A stretch of 64,000 nucleotides of DNA, from positions 4,052,627 through 4,116,626 of the forward strand of contig OW804100.1 in NCBI GenBank assembly GCA_942159475.1, given 5' to 3'. Source of the DNA: Sthenelais limicola. Taxonomy: Eukaryota; Annelida; Polychaeta; Phyllodocida; Sigalionidae. The notes below the pieces were generated by a model that searched no databases, had not been told where the DNA came from, and saw nothing but the letters and a program-made list of their open reading frames with translations. The position numbers and the translations under genes were made by a program. This document shows, in pieces, positions 7,703-17,600 of this stretch (positions are counted from its first letter, which is position 1; the number at the start of each line of letters is the position of its first letter).

Positions 7703-9235
7703 CTACGCTGCTCTTCTTCCCCTACGTCGCCTTCCATCATTATTCCCACGTTCTCTTTCAACTCTATCTCGAACAGCTCTTCTAGGCAATATTCTCCTTT
7801 CGCCTCGCACATCTTCTTCTTGAATATTTTCGCGTGCTTGTCTTCGCCTACGTTCTCCAACCCCCCTCCCCACCTCTCTCTGCCCCCCAACTCCTCCTTC
7901 CCTATTTTCATTATCTCCGTTTTGCTGCCCTCGCCTCCCTCTACGCCCTCTAACCCCCCTCCCCCTCGCTCTCCCTCGCCTTCCTCCCCTCCTCTGCTGA
8001 ACATCATGCTCCCCTCCCCCATCTTGTTCTGCAACCCCATCAGGTCTTAAATCCCTTACCTCGCTGGCTAGCAGCCATGAACAAAATTTATCAGGCCACC
8101 CAACCCATTTCACTTTTACCTCTCTCTCCCCATCTTCATTCACCCTACGAGCAACGACTTTTTCTATTTCATATTCCGTATTCTCATCAACAATAACAAG
8201 CTGCAATTCCTCCTCATAAAAGACTCCTTCCACCGGTTCATTGGCCCAGTTTTTAATGGAGTAGACAGGGGTGTGTTGATACACTTGCCTATCTGTAATT
8301 ATATACAGCTGTCGAGTGTAGTTTTCATCGTATGATCTGTGAAAGGCTGAGCGGTTGTAGCTAAGTCGCACCTTATCATTCACATCATACTTATAGACCG
8401 ACTTTGACCAAAGGTACGGTCTTTCATTTTCCAAGTACTGTCTCTTCCAAAGAAGTGCTCTGTCAGCGGAAAGCGCTTCTGTCGGAGTCATTCCAATAGA
8501 TCTGTTCACACTCGTGTTTACAGACAATGTCACTTCGTCTAATATATCAATCCATCTAAATGTGTTTTTAAATTTCATGTATCTCTGTAAGCGCATTCGT
8601 ATCGTCTTTATAGCTCTTTCGGCATAGTTTGCTTTTTTATCATTATTGGATGAAAAATGATGGACTTTAAATAATGAATAAATCGCTTTTGAATTAGAGT
8701 TGATAAACTCAGTCCCTTTATCTGTGCGAAATACCTTCGGGGATTGTATCTTAAATATGGATTTCAAAGCTTCAGACGTTTCAACCCCTGTCACAGCGCG
8801 CAAAGGTCTTGTCCATATGAAATGGGTAAACACATCAGTGAGGAGAAGAATGAACGAATATTTGTCGTTACTATTGCTGTAAAACGATAGATTGATGCAG
8901 TCCCCATCATATTGGTAATTCTTTTCAGACACGACAACGCGAGGCCTATCAAAATTTAATATTCTAGGTGAAAATAAAGTGTAAGCGTCTTGGGTGAGGA
9001 GCCATTTTTTTATTTCTTTTTTGGAGATGTTTAAATTTGGGTTATTGCGATTTGTTTCCTTATACACATCATTAACACTCCCTAAAAACGCTTGTGATGG
9101 TCCTGTGTAAAAGATTTGATGCAAGTGTTCAGCTTTTTCAGGAGCTATTGATGAGGAAATAGATGATTTCTGCTCACTTTTGACATTTTTTTTCTTTTTT
9201 TCTTTTGATTTTGCTGTAGCATTATGTTTAGTCAT
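7703..9235 (-). CDS. Retroviral-type integrase with chromodomain (510 aa)
   Basis: The ATG at 9235 is used; 12 further codons upstream begin only at a TTG. An rve catalytic core is visible with Asp near residue 112 (YDGDCINL), Asp172 (RTDKGTEF) and Glu206 (NYAERAIKT), a D,D34E arrangement. About residues 350-395 form a chromodomain (EYEIEKVVARR, then VKVKWVGWPDKFCSWL). The last ~110 residues are low-complexity, rich in Arg, Gly and Glu, with RGRG-type repeats. The enzyme would insert the linear element ends into host DNA, and the chromodomain may steer it to marked chromatin. The N-terminus is Lys-rich. The stop of the 143-aa upstream gene is seven bases from this ATG. Confidence 0.9.
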   Translation of the reverse strand: MTKHNATAKSKEKKKKNVKSEQKSSISSSIAPEKAEHLHQIFYTGPSQAFLGSVNDVYKETNRNNPNLNISKKEIKKWLLTQDAYTLFSPRILNFDRPRVVVSEKNYQYDGDCINLSFYSNSNDKYSFILLLTDVFTHFIWTRPLRAVTGVETSEALKSIFKIQSPKVFRTDKGTEFINSNSKAIYSLFKVHHFSSNNDKKANYAERAIKTIRMRLQRYMKFKNTFRWIDILDEVTLSVNTSVNRSIGMTPTEALSADRALLWKRQYLENERPYLWSKSVYKYDVNDKVRLSYNRSAFHRSYDENYTRQLYIITDRQVYQHTPVYSIKNWANEPVEGVFYEEELQLVIVDENTEYEIEKVVARRVNEDGEREVKVKWVGWPDKFCSWLLASEVRDLRPDGVAEQDGGGEHDVQQRRGGRRGRARGRGVRGRRGRRGQQNGDNENREGGVGGQREVGRGVGERRRRQARENIQEEDVRGERRILPRRAVRDRVERERGNNDGRRRRGRRAA

Positions 9236-9242
9236 TATTGCA

Positions 9243-9674
9243 TTAGCGTAACGTCTTCCAAGAGTTTTCAACTTCGTTTTTCACAATCCGTTTCTTTTTA
9301 ATTGTTGGTTGTTGTTTTTTAATTTTAGGTAAAGGCTTGCGACGCGATGTTACCCTCCTGCTCTTTTGAGGTGTGTACATGAACGGCGTGTTTTGTTTTT
9401 GGTCTTTTTTTTCTTCCTCTCCAGCAGGGGAAGTGATTGAAATTGGGTTATTGTCTGACTTTCCTGGTGGAGGAGCTATAAACTTTGATTCAGTTTGAGA
9501 CGTTGGTTTTGTATTAGCAGACTCTGCTTTTTCATTTGAATCGACCGAACCTTCTCTTTTTCCAACGTCGGATTGATTTTCGCTTTGTTTGATTTTGTCT
9601 ATGTTCTTGCACTTTTCCAAAAGCTCGGTGTATTTTACGATAGGGATTAATATCATTTTACGAGTTGACTTCAT
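9243..9674 (-). CDS. Small basic protein of Maverick type, function unknown (143 aa)
   Basis: The ATG at 9674 overlaps the stop codon of the previous gene by four bases (ATGA). The N-terminus (KMILIPIVKYTELLE) resembles short proteins found in this slot in many Maverick elements that open with a hydrophobic IP-x-x-KY segment. The middle is disordered (Ser, Glu, Lys, Gln). The last 45 residues are highly basic (RRKPLPKIKKQQPTIKKKR) and suggest DNA binding or nuclear import. Function is not known. Confidence 0.55.
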   Translation of the reverse strand: MKSTRKMILIPIVKYTELLEKCKNIDKIKQSENQSDVGKREGSVDSNEKAESANTKPTSQTESKFIAPPPGKSDNNPISITSPAGEEEKKDQKQNTPFMYTPQKSRRVTSRRKPLPKIKKQQPTIKKKRIVKNEVENSWKTLR

Positions 9675-9988
9675 AATTTTTTCTGTATCTCTTCCTTGAA
9701 AATCCTTAATATCGAAAGGAGCGGAGAATAGTTATTTTGAATGAGGCACAACTGCTTCTTCTTACACTGGCGTTGCTTCGATAGTTTTTCCAACAATCCT
9801 TGATGTCTTTTTAGCTTTGTCTGAGAGTTGGGAGGAGGTGTCATATGTTTAATGTTCAACCCTATTTCACACAACACTCGAACCTGTGCTGGAGTAGCAG
9901 TAAATAGCAAAGCTTTTGCTTGAAGTCGACTGGGAGATTCTAACAATAGGTGGATAAAGTGTTTTTCCGCTTTTAAATGAGAAGACAT
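9671..9988 (-). CDS. Small conserved Maverick protein, function unknown (105 aa)
   Basis: The frame begins at the ATG at 9988. The first half (HFIHLLLESPSRLQAKALL, then TATPAQVRVLCEIGLNI) has the look of a small helical protein that recurs in Maverick and related elements next to the ATPase. The second half is Lys/Gln-rich. It overlaps the next gene by four bases. I recognise the pattern but know no demonstrated function. Confidence 0.55.
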   Translation of the reverse strand: MSSHLKAEKHFIHLLLESPSRLQAKALLFTATPAQVRVLCEIGLNIKHMTPPPNSQTKLKRHQGLLEKLSKQRQCKKKQLCLIQNNYSPLLSILRIFKEEIQKKL

Positions 9989-10168
9989 AGTTGTGTACTA
10001 GCCGACATCTCACTTGTAAATGAGTAGTGATGGTGTGAAACGGTATTTATGAAGATAAAGTATGTTTTGAATCGGTCGACTGCACACGTTGACCACACAC
10101 ACACACACCTTCCATAGTTGAGTATGACACTAGCAGTCAGTGCGGATTAATAGCCAGACCTCCTTCAT

Positions 10169-10831
10169 TCAAGTGTTTCGAAGCGGCACGTACACCACGG
10201 TCTCATCTCCAAATATGTTTGTTTTCAAACTTGTGTCTGGTGACGTTATCTTGTGGTGAGGGGAGACGTCTAATAAAAGATAACCATAATTGCGAGAAAG
10301 GACGGCGTCTTTGTAGGCCTCAATCATTCTTTTCCCTAGACCTGTTTGGCGCGCTAGTGTTGCTATTTGGTTAACGTCTCTTGTGTTTTTAGTTAGTATA
10401 AAATAGTGGGTGTTTAAGCTTATGGAGCGAGATTTCTTTCCTTGTTCAAACACGTTTTGTAACATGTATATGACTGTAACATTATAGTGGTGAGACGTCC
10501 TTGTAAACAATTTTTCTGCTTCTTCATCCTTAACCAACTCTGACATTAAATCATCAATCACAACAAGTGTGTGATATTCCTTGGATGAAAAGTCGCGCAC
10601 AGTCTCTTCTGTTGGTAGACCTTCATGAAAAGATATGATTCCCCCCTCCCTCTCTTCAAACTTTTTCTGCCATGCACCATAACAATACATCACTTTCTCT
10701 GTTTTTTCAGATAATAACTTATCCATATTATCCAAAATCTCAAAGACTAGCGTAGTCTTACCCGAACCAGACACCCCTACTAAAGCAATGCTTGTTGGGC
10801 AGATGAACGTGGGAGGCATGTCAATTTCCAT
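10169..10831 (-). CDS. FtsK/HerA-type (A32-like) genome-packaging ATPase (220 aa)
   Basis: The Walker A loop GVSGSGKTT is at residues 19-27 and Walker B LVVIDD at about 89-94. A Gln in the following strand (YMLQN) matches sensor positions of A32-like ATPases. The length is typical of Maverick and adintovirus packaging enzymes, which pump the linear genome into the capsid. The start ATG at 10831 is the first in frame. The gene lies between the polymerase and the small-protein pair on the same strand, and a 140-base spacer separates it from the polymerase stop codon. Confidence 0.88.
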   Translation of the reverse strand: MEIDMPPTFICPTSIALVGVSGSGKTTLVFEILDNMDKLLSEKTEKVMYCYGAWQKKFEEREGGIISFHEGLPTEETVRDFSSKEYHTLVVIDDLMSELVKDEEAEKLFTRTSHHYNVTVIYMLQNVFEQGKKSRSISLNTHYFILTKNTRDVNQIATLARQTGLGKRMIEAYKDAVLSRNYGYLLLDVSPHHKITSPDTSLKTNIFGDETVVYVPLRNT

Positions 10832-10910
10832 TTTGTACTAAAAGCATGCTTCCCCTCCAACTTCGTATGTGGAAATGACACAGAATAAGAAAAAAGTTGT
10901 TCATATACGT

Positions 10911-10916
10911 TTTATT
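10911..10916 (-). terminator. AATAAA poly(A) signal for the polymerase transcript
   Basis: The minus strand reads AATAAA about 58 bases past the polymerase stop codon; a second AATAAA lies nearer, at about 10962-10967. Confidence 0.4.
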
Positions 10917-10973
10917 TCACATTCGTCTATTCAACATATGCATAATATCAACGATGTCTCATTTTTATTAAAC

Positions 10974-12947
10974 CTAAATAAATTCTGCTAACACTTCCCT
11001 CCAAAGCAGCCCTAGCATATTCATTCCAGGGTGAAACTTTTCATCCACAGCTCTTGCTATGCGGTAGTTCATTCCACAAGTCCAGTATCTATTATGATTG
11101 ACACCGCTTACAATAATTTTTTTATCCTGTAGCGATAATGCAATGGAGCGGAATCGTGTTTTGTATGTGTTACATTTCAACATAAGAATTGATTTCATTA
11201 CAGAATTGCGCTTTTGCACCCAATCAAAAGAAATATCACAAATATCTACTTTTTTGTCGAGGGAGTAGTTACTCACCATCGAATTTGAAAGGTGGTATTG
11301 GATTTTGCTTTTGTTGTGGAATACAGCCTTTTCATACTGAAATAAATGTTCAATTGAAGTAAATGTGAGCCCGTGCATTTGTAAGTCACTCCTGTCATTT
11401 AACAGAAGACTGCAGTCCTGACCGGGTGTGATAAATATGTTTCGAGAGTATGGACATAAGACTAATTTTAAAGGTTGGGTGTTCACTCCGTCTTCCATCA
11501 CCTCTCTCTTACAATAGAAATAAGTAAACCCAACCTTTTTCTGCTCGTATGTACACACAGTGTTTAAACGATGTCTAAACCCTTTATTCACAACTGAGTT
11601 GCTTTTTTGTGTTTCAAGTGTTGACAGGAACAATGTGAAAGGATCGTTAACTCTCGCCTTATTAACACCTTTGGCGCTCATCTTGTTCCCCTCTTCCCCT
11701 GCAAGAAAATATGACTTTGAACATAAAGATATCATTTCATTCCCGCTTGCTTCCTTTTTAAATAACCCTACCGTCCTTTTATCGAAGTTAGAATCAGTTT
11801 CACAGCATTTTCTGGGAAACCATGTATTCTCGTCAGAAGCATATTCCTGCTGACAGCTGTTATACACTCTATTATTATACTGTTCTTTCATGTCTTCTTT
11901 TACACACTCTTCAAGACTGTTCTTTGATAGCGCTACATAAATACTGTCTGTATCCATCTGACAGAGTTCATAATCTGATTTATCAACAAAAGGTACAAGG
12001 AAATCATAGTAGAAGGATAGCATTCTCAGCTTGGCTGTTTGTAGTAGGCAAAAGGCTAAGTGGATAGGCAGGTCGAGTTTGATTCGTTTTTTGGCCATAT
12101 GAATTTCAAATGAGTGTGGTGTTATCTCATCAAGTGATTTGAACTGGGGGTTGTTGACGTGGAATCGAGCTGTGTATTCATCAGCTGCATATACTACGTT
12201 TTCATGCTTAGAACGATCCATAATTAGCGATCCAAAACCGCTGTTACCAATAAGTTTGGACGTGTCTGCAAGAACAGACGAATCTGGGTTTAAATCACCT
12301 TGTCTTCTAGCTTTGCACACTTCATCCTTAAACGATTTAAAACATTTTCGAGGTGTAAACTCTACGACTTGATGTACGTCTGTAACAACAAGTCCGTGGT
12401 TTAAATACCATTTCAAAAGATCTGAAGATAAAAATATTTCTGTAGCTTCCATCCCTCCAACCAGAAGTCGTCTTGTTTCAGGTTGTTGGTTTGAAATGTT
12501 AGATGAAAAAACATAGCGCTGCATGTGTTTTCCTATACAAGAAAACGGCACATCTGTTGTGCAGAAAATTGGTGAAAATTCGGAGAAGTATTCGTATGGA
12601 CTTGAGTTTTTATGATGGTGCTTAGACCACGTTGTTGGTACTTTAATGCTCACCTCTAAAATTCCATATAGATTTCCTGCAGATACTGCAGATAATATTT
12701 GTTCTTGAGTCACACTGCTTTTGTTCTCTCGGTAGAATTTGGGTTGTGACTTATCAATAAACGACATAAGCTCGTCGTTTGTTTTGCAAAGCAAGTTAAA
12801 CTCACACTCGTATATGCATTCATAATTCAATCCAAGAGAGCGAATAAATTGTTCTTTCTCCTTAGTGTCTTTTTGCCGCTTTAGTAGAGCAGGGTCAGAT
12901 GTTGGAGGCATGCAAGTGGAGTGGTAATGCCACCAGCAACCATGAAA
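10974..12947 (-). CDS. DNA polymerase B, second exon (palm/fingers plus C-terminal NADAR domain)
   Basis: This exon carries residues 1096 to 1752 of the spliced polymerase. Polymerase motif B is seen as KLIGNSGFGS (about 1326-1335) and motif C as MDTDSIY (catalytic Asps about 1427 and 1429). After the thumb region the last ~155 residues match the NADAR (YbiA, DUF1768) fold. The pattern is TSIEHLFQYEKA, then W with a Met/Leu/Lys helix, then RYWTCGMN, then PGMNMLGLLWREV at the very end. NADAR enzymes act on ADP-ribose-type adducts, including ADP-ribosylated guanine. A fusion of NADAR to a replicative polymerase suggests removal of such adducts during genome copying. The domain call is by motif; its activity is inferred. 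The start is set by the splice acceptor, not by a start codon. Confidence 0.88.
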   Translation of the reverse strand, partial: FHGCWWHYHSTCMPPTSDPALLKRQKDTKEKEQFIRSLGLNYECIYECEFNLLCKTNDELMSFIDKSQPKFYRENKSSVTQEQILSAVSAGNLYGILEVSIKVPTTWSKHHHKNSSPYEYFSEFSPIFCTTDVPFSCIGKHMQRYVFSSNISNQQPETRRLLVGGMEATEIFLSSDLLKWYLNHGLVVTDVHQVVEFTPRKCFKSFKDEVCKARRQGDLNPDSSVLADTSKLIGNSGFGSLIMDRSKHENVVYAADEYTARFHVNNPQFKSLDEITPHSFEIHMAKKRIKLDLPIHLAFCLLQTAKLRMLSFYYDFLVPFVDKSDYELCQMDTDSIYVALSKNSLEECVKEDMKEQYNNRVYNSCQQEYASDENTWFPRKCCETDSNFDKRTVGLFKKEASGNEMISLCSKSYFLAGEEGNKMSAKGVNKARVNDPFTLFLSTLETQKSNSVVNKGFRHRLNTVCTYEQKKVGFTYFYCKREVMEDGVNTQPLKLVLCPYSRNIFITPGQDCSLLLNDRSDLQMHGLTFTSIEHLFQYEKAVFHNKSKIQYHLSNSMVSNYSLDKKVDICDISFDWVQKRNSVMKSILMLKCNTYKTRFRSIALSLQDKKIIVSGVNHNRYWTCGMNYRIARAVDEKFHPGMNMLGLLWREVLAEFI
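10977..11445 (-). other. NADAR (YbiA/DUF1768) domain at polymerase C-terminus
   Basis: This is the coding interval for the domain described in the polymerase entry. Diagnostic blocks in order are a SxEHxxQxxKA-type helix, a conserved W-x(4)-R/M stretch, RYW-x-CG, and a terminal GxNxLGxLxxxV helix. All blocks are present and in the usual order and spacing. Confidence 0.8.
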
Positions 12948-13084
12948 CTGCAAAAGAACAATGGGTAGAATATGTCAAAATGAGATAGTGTGAGTGGGTG
13001 TGTGCAGTAACATAATTTGATAAGAGTAGTAGTATATTTACGCTAATATATATTTTGTCGACTAAAGTGAAATAAATTCCTTAC
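12948..13084 (-). other. Intron in DNA polymerase B gene (137 bases)
   Basis: On the minus strand the first coding block runs into GTAAGG at 13084, and the second block follows TTCTTTTGCAG at 12948. Removing 137 bases joins the blocks in phase 0 inside a conserved polymerase segment. Without splicing the first frame ends after 13 non-conserved codons. Confidence 0.8.
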
Positions 13085-16000
13085 TTCGAATGCAGTTCTT
13101 GATTTTGGATCGAAACCGTCCAATTTGTATGGCCCTACAAAAACCTCTCGTCCTCTGTTCAACTTGTGCAGGATGTCGCATTTTGAAGTAAAAGCTGTCC
13201 ACTCCAACCAGTAATACATGCTCAAGTTTTTCCAGTTTGGGGATGGGTAAAAATTGTTTGTTTTTTCTCGTCTAATGTAGTTAAAACAGGGCAAGTCTTC
13301 TGCAAGAGCGTATAAGTATAATGAATTTGCATCAACCCCCTCTATCGATTTACACACTTTCTCTTTATTTCCTCTGATGAAAGTGTGATCTTTTTTGTGG
13401 TGACGGCAAAATACTATCGAGGGGCCTCCAACAATGTTTTTGCTGATGGAGTGGTATAAATCAGCATCTTTATAAGGAAAGTTTGCAAAGAAAATATTCT
13501 CTTTTGTAGACGCTGAAAACATAAGCTGTCTAGCTATTCCGGGCACGCTAATAGCAGTTTTAAATACGTCAATATCCTTTTCAAAATAGAAAGATTGAAG
13601 TTTTTTCACCCCCTGAACAAAAGGTCCCACATCCAAATTATTATAATGAGCTAAGTAGTCGCGAAGGGATTTCATTCCTTTTTCCTCCCACAAATTTATC
13701 AAACCAAAATATTTTTGTTCACCTGTTTGGGGTTTTTGTGACTTTTTCCCTGTCTTCTCCCACTGTTCATACTCTTCATTTAACACATTTACTTTCTTTA
13801 AGGAGGAATAGAAAGAATTGTATGAAGGAAGTTGTTCATCATTTAGTTTATGCGCTGAGTCTAAATACTCGTACGGAAAGTAACCTTTTTCCTCCTGTAT
13901 CCCATACCCTTTTAGAAAGTTAGAGTAGGACGTGCATGGAGCAAGGAAATTCATAAGATCCAAAAATCTAAACTGTTTTGTACAAATGCTAGTGTATGAA
14001 TTTCCTTTTTTAATAACATATGAAGAGTGAGACGTGTGTTCCTTGTTCGATGAATCAAAAGGGTCGTCATGTCCCCCTCCTATAACATTGTTTACTTCAT
14101 CTTCTTCACAAAACTCTTCATTTTCGCTGTGGTCTAATTCGTCTTCACTCAAACAATCTTTATCTTCTGAAACTTCATATAAAAATTCGCATTGTTCATC
14201 GTTTCGTTTCAAACGTTTTCTCGTCTGCACTGTTCTAGAATCGTTCTTTCTTTTTTTCCGAGAATTTTGGCATAAGCCAAGCTTAGTAAGCAAGTGTTTC
14301 TTCACCAAATTTAGATCGTATCTTGAAGAGTTAAACCCCAATACGGGTAGACGCGAACAGTACATATCAAATTTTGAGTTGAGGGTTGATAAGTACTTAA
14401 GCATTTTTTCTTCGTGAGTTTTTCTATTTTTATCAACTTGCTCATTCGCAATGTCAGCGTCGTGAGCAATAATCTCATTAATAGCGTGTATTTTCGTCTC
14501 AAGTAATGCAAAAGAATCCTTCCACTTCTCTCGAGCTATGTCATATGATCTACTGGAAAGTTCTGAAAGGTATGAGACCATACCAGCCAAAAGTTGATCT
14601 CCATTTTCATTAACAAAACATTTAGGTTCTTCATACCCATCCACATTAGAACAAATGCTGACAGAAATAGGCATATGTTCGCTTTTCCAATTAAGGTTTG
14701 CAGTGTCTGCATTGGAGTTTTCAATATTTTGCAAAATTGCTTCAAAATCATAAACTGCAAATGATTCGAATGTGCGCAATCTTTCTGGAACATGCACTCC
14801 AGCATCTTCCAACTCCTGAAATATGTTTAATGGTGGTGAATATACATCACCTGGAAAAACGAGTTTTGTTTTATTATAACATTTAGCGGTGTGTACATTC
14901 ATTTTATCCCTTCGCGTAAACGTTTTTTGGCACAAAAAGCATGAAAATTTGCTTGCAAACGCCTCAATATTTGTAATAATACTAAAATGGGTTTTATACA
15001 GGTTAACATGCATATAGGATTCGCGTTCTTCAATGGGTTTGTGTAATGTAAAACAGGAATCATCCTCCTGTAGGGAAAGTACATAAACACCTATGTCAAA
15101 ACACTCCTGAAACATCGGAATTTGATCTAGCGTCACACCTTCAAATTCATAAGGGTTTTCTGGAAGTGTGTTGTTGTTAAATTCATTAAACGTGTTATAT
15201 AAATTATGTACTGTCCGTTTGCTTATATTGTCACTGTGATTTGACTTATGTGAAGCCAAACAGCGAAATATGCACAAATTATCTGCATATAACTTATGGT
15301 TGGAGTTTTTGTGCAGCAAACGCAATGAAGATTTGTTGTAAAGGTGTGCAGGAAACACAATTTCTCTTGGTGATCCTATCAAAAAGTTAGATCTGTACAC
15401 AAAAAAGCTGATATTTGAAATATATACAACTTCCCACTTTGTGTTCGGCCTTTGCATTTTAGCTTGCGTATAGTAGTCCTTTGAATTAAGGTCGGCGACT
15501 ATTTTCATAAGATTGTTTGAGTTTGACAGAGTTTGTGGAAAATCATACACTGTGTTGTTCAAAAATGGGGTAAAGTAGCGCAACTCCTGTGTTTCTCTAT
15601 GTCTGAGTATAAACCCCAGGGATGCATTAAATCGAAACATGTTGTTTTCCTGCTCATAAACTTCTGTTAAAAACGAGCCTATTTGATTTGAGTCGTTGAT
15701 ATCATTTAAAGGAAAGTTATATACACCTCTAACCCTCCCTGGAATATGACCCCCAAGAATAAGACGTATATTTTCTTCATAAACTCGCATTAGCTCAGGG
15801 TGAGCAATATTGCCATCCTCACCCATCCAAGGAGCCGATTCAGGGGGAAATGGTCTCTGGTGGAGTGTTTCATTATTCCCTCCAACACCTAAGGTCGAGT
15901 GGTTTTCTCGCCTGTGAAAATATAACGCATTCCAGCTATAGAATTGTTGATCACAATCGTGACAACTGAGTGGATTAGGGGATTGTGTGCGCTTTTTAGT

Positions 16001-16369
16001 ATTTTCAGATAGGTTGGAGGCAGCCTGTGCGCCAGCAGATGATTCATTTACTAGCGGCAAATCAGACCGATTATGATCTTGTTTGTGTCCGGTGTTCTTT
16101 TTGTTAAGTAAACATGATTGGATATGGTTGTCGCGCATATCTTTTGTATCAAATTTTTCTTTACAGTGGGGACAAATTAAATTTGTGCACTTGCTCTCAT
16201 GATTTCGCAAATTATTAGGTCTTGTATAGACAGCTTTACAGTATTTGCAGGTTTTATTAGCTAAGTACTTTTCACATGATTTCTGGTGGGTTTGAACAGC
16301 TTCCCTCGAATCAAAATATTGCGCACAACTCCGGCAGATGCTTTTCTTCTTTTCTTCATTCGTATTCAT
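13085..16369 (-). CDS. DNA polymerase B, first exon (zinc fingers, OTU-like module, exonuclease, motif A)
   Basis: The frame starts at the ATG at 16369 and gives 1095 residues to the donor at 13084. Three Cys2-His-Cys fingers lie at residues 12-86 and another at 136-157. At 361-370 the sequence YADNLCIFRC resembles the D-x-x-C block of OTU-type cysteine proteases, with a candidate His at 461 (THFSIITNIE). A further C-x2-C..H..C finger is at 477-497. The 3'-5' exonuclease has Exo I at D541/E543 (VYDFEA), Exo II at N680/D685 (GFNSSRYDL) and Exo III at Y909/D913 (YNNLD). Polymerase motif A (VDANSLY) has D1013. This is a protein-primed type B polymerase as in Maverick elements, larger than usual. 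The acidic patch at about 730-760 is probably a linker. Confidence 0.9.
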
Positions 16370-16460
16370 AACCTAAAATATAAATAAATAAATAGATTGA
16401 CTTGTTTATATTTTTCAGATTTCGCCGGCATATCCACATTACACCACATTTCACCATCGC

Positions 16461-17165
16461 TACAATAGATTCAGCAGGATTACATATTCGATTCCAAATT
16501 ATAAAAGTCTAAATTTTGGGTTGCTGGGGGCATGTTTTGGTTGTTAAAGGTGTATCGTTTTGGTTTGTATTTTACACATTTTGGTGCTACAATAGATTCA
16601 GCAGGATTACATATTCAATTCCAAATTATAAAAGTCTAAATTTTGGGTTGTTGGGTGCATGTTTTGGTTGTTAAAGGTGTACCGTTTTGGTTTGTATTTT
16701 ACACATTTTGGTCATTCACACAAAATGTGTGATTTTTTTATAATGGGTTTTTAATGGATGGCATAGATTTGCAGTTTTTTGTGATTAAAGGTGTGTGTTT
16801 TTGTGTTAAAATATAAACAAATTGGATGCGTATTATGAACGTTTTGGTGCTTGCTATTACGATAATGTTTTTTCAGCAGGATTACATATTCAATTCCAAA
16901 TTATAAAAGTCTAAATTTGGGTTGTTGGGTGCATGTTTTGGTTGTTAGAGGTGTACCGTTTTGGTTTGTATTTTACACATTTTGGTGATTCGCACAAAAT
17001 GTGTGATTTTTTATAATGGGTTTTTAATGGGTGGCATAGATTTGCATAACGTAACTTTAATCTGTTTTTTGTGATTAAAGGTGTGTGTTTTTGTGTTAAA
17101 ATATAAACATATTGGATGCGTATTATGAACGTTTTGGTGCTTGTTATTACGATAATGTTTTAACG
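16461..17165. repeat. Tandem repeats beyond the polymerase gene (about 125- and 285-bp units)
   Basis: A unit beginning near CAGCAGGATTACATATTC and ending TTTTACACATTTTGGT occurs at about 16473, 16599 and 16875. The last two belong to a longer unit of about 285 bases that also repeats CACAAAATGTGTG, TTTTTGTGTTAAAATATAAAC and CGTTTTGGTGCTTG. No gene is seen. The position suggests subterminal repeats of the Maverick. Confidence 0.75.
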
Positions 17166-17224
17166 GGTAAAAGTTTGTTGGTTGTGTTTTGGTGCTTAAA
17201 TGCAGCATTTTGTACTTTTATTAT

Positions 17225-17600
17225 AACCAAACGTGATATGGACTGTGTCATGTAAACCAGTGTTCCATGCAGCATTTTATTATAACTCAGGTGGATATGT
17301 GTGATGTAATTTTGTATTTAATTTTGGAGGAAGTTTAAACCCCAAAATTTAACATTATAAAAAATTTAAAGTATTCCAAAGCATGTGTTCAACATCTTCT
17401 TTTAGTTCAAGGGGTGTTAATTATTTTTATAATAATAAACCCAATTCTACTCCAAATTGTATTGTGTCATGTAAACCAGTGTTCGATGCAGCATTTTATT
17501 ATAACTCATCAATTCTACTCCAAATTTTATTGTGTCATGTAAACCAGTGTTCGATGCAGCATTTTATTATAACTCAGGTGGATATATGTGATGTACATGT
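17225..17600. repeat. Short tandem repeats at presumed right end of Maverick
   Basis: TGTCATGTAAACCAGTGTTC followed by ATGCAGCATTTTATTATAAC occurs three times (about 17247, 17466 and 17534), and the two later copies are only about 68 bases apart. Nothing coding is seen. The element boundary may lie close to here. Confidence 0.65.
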
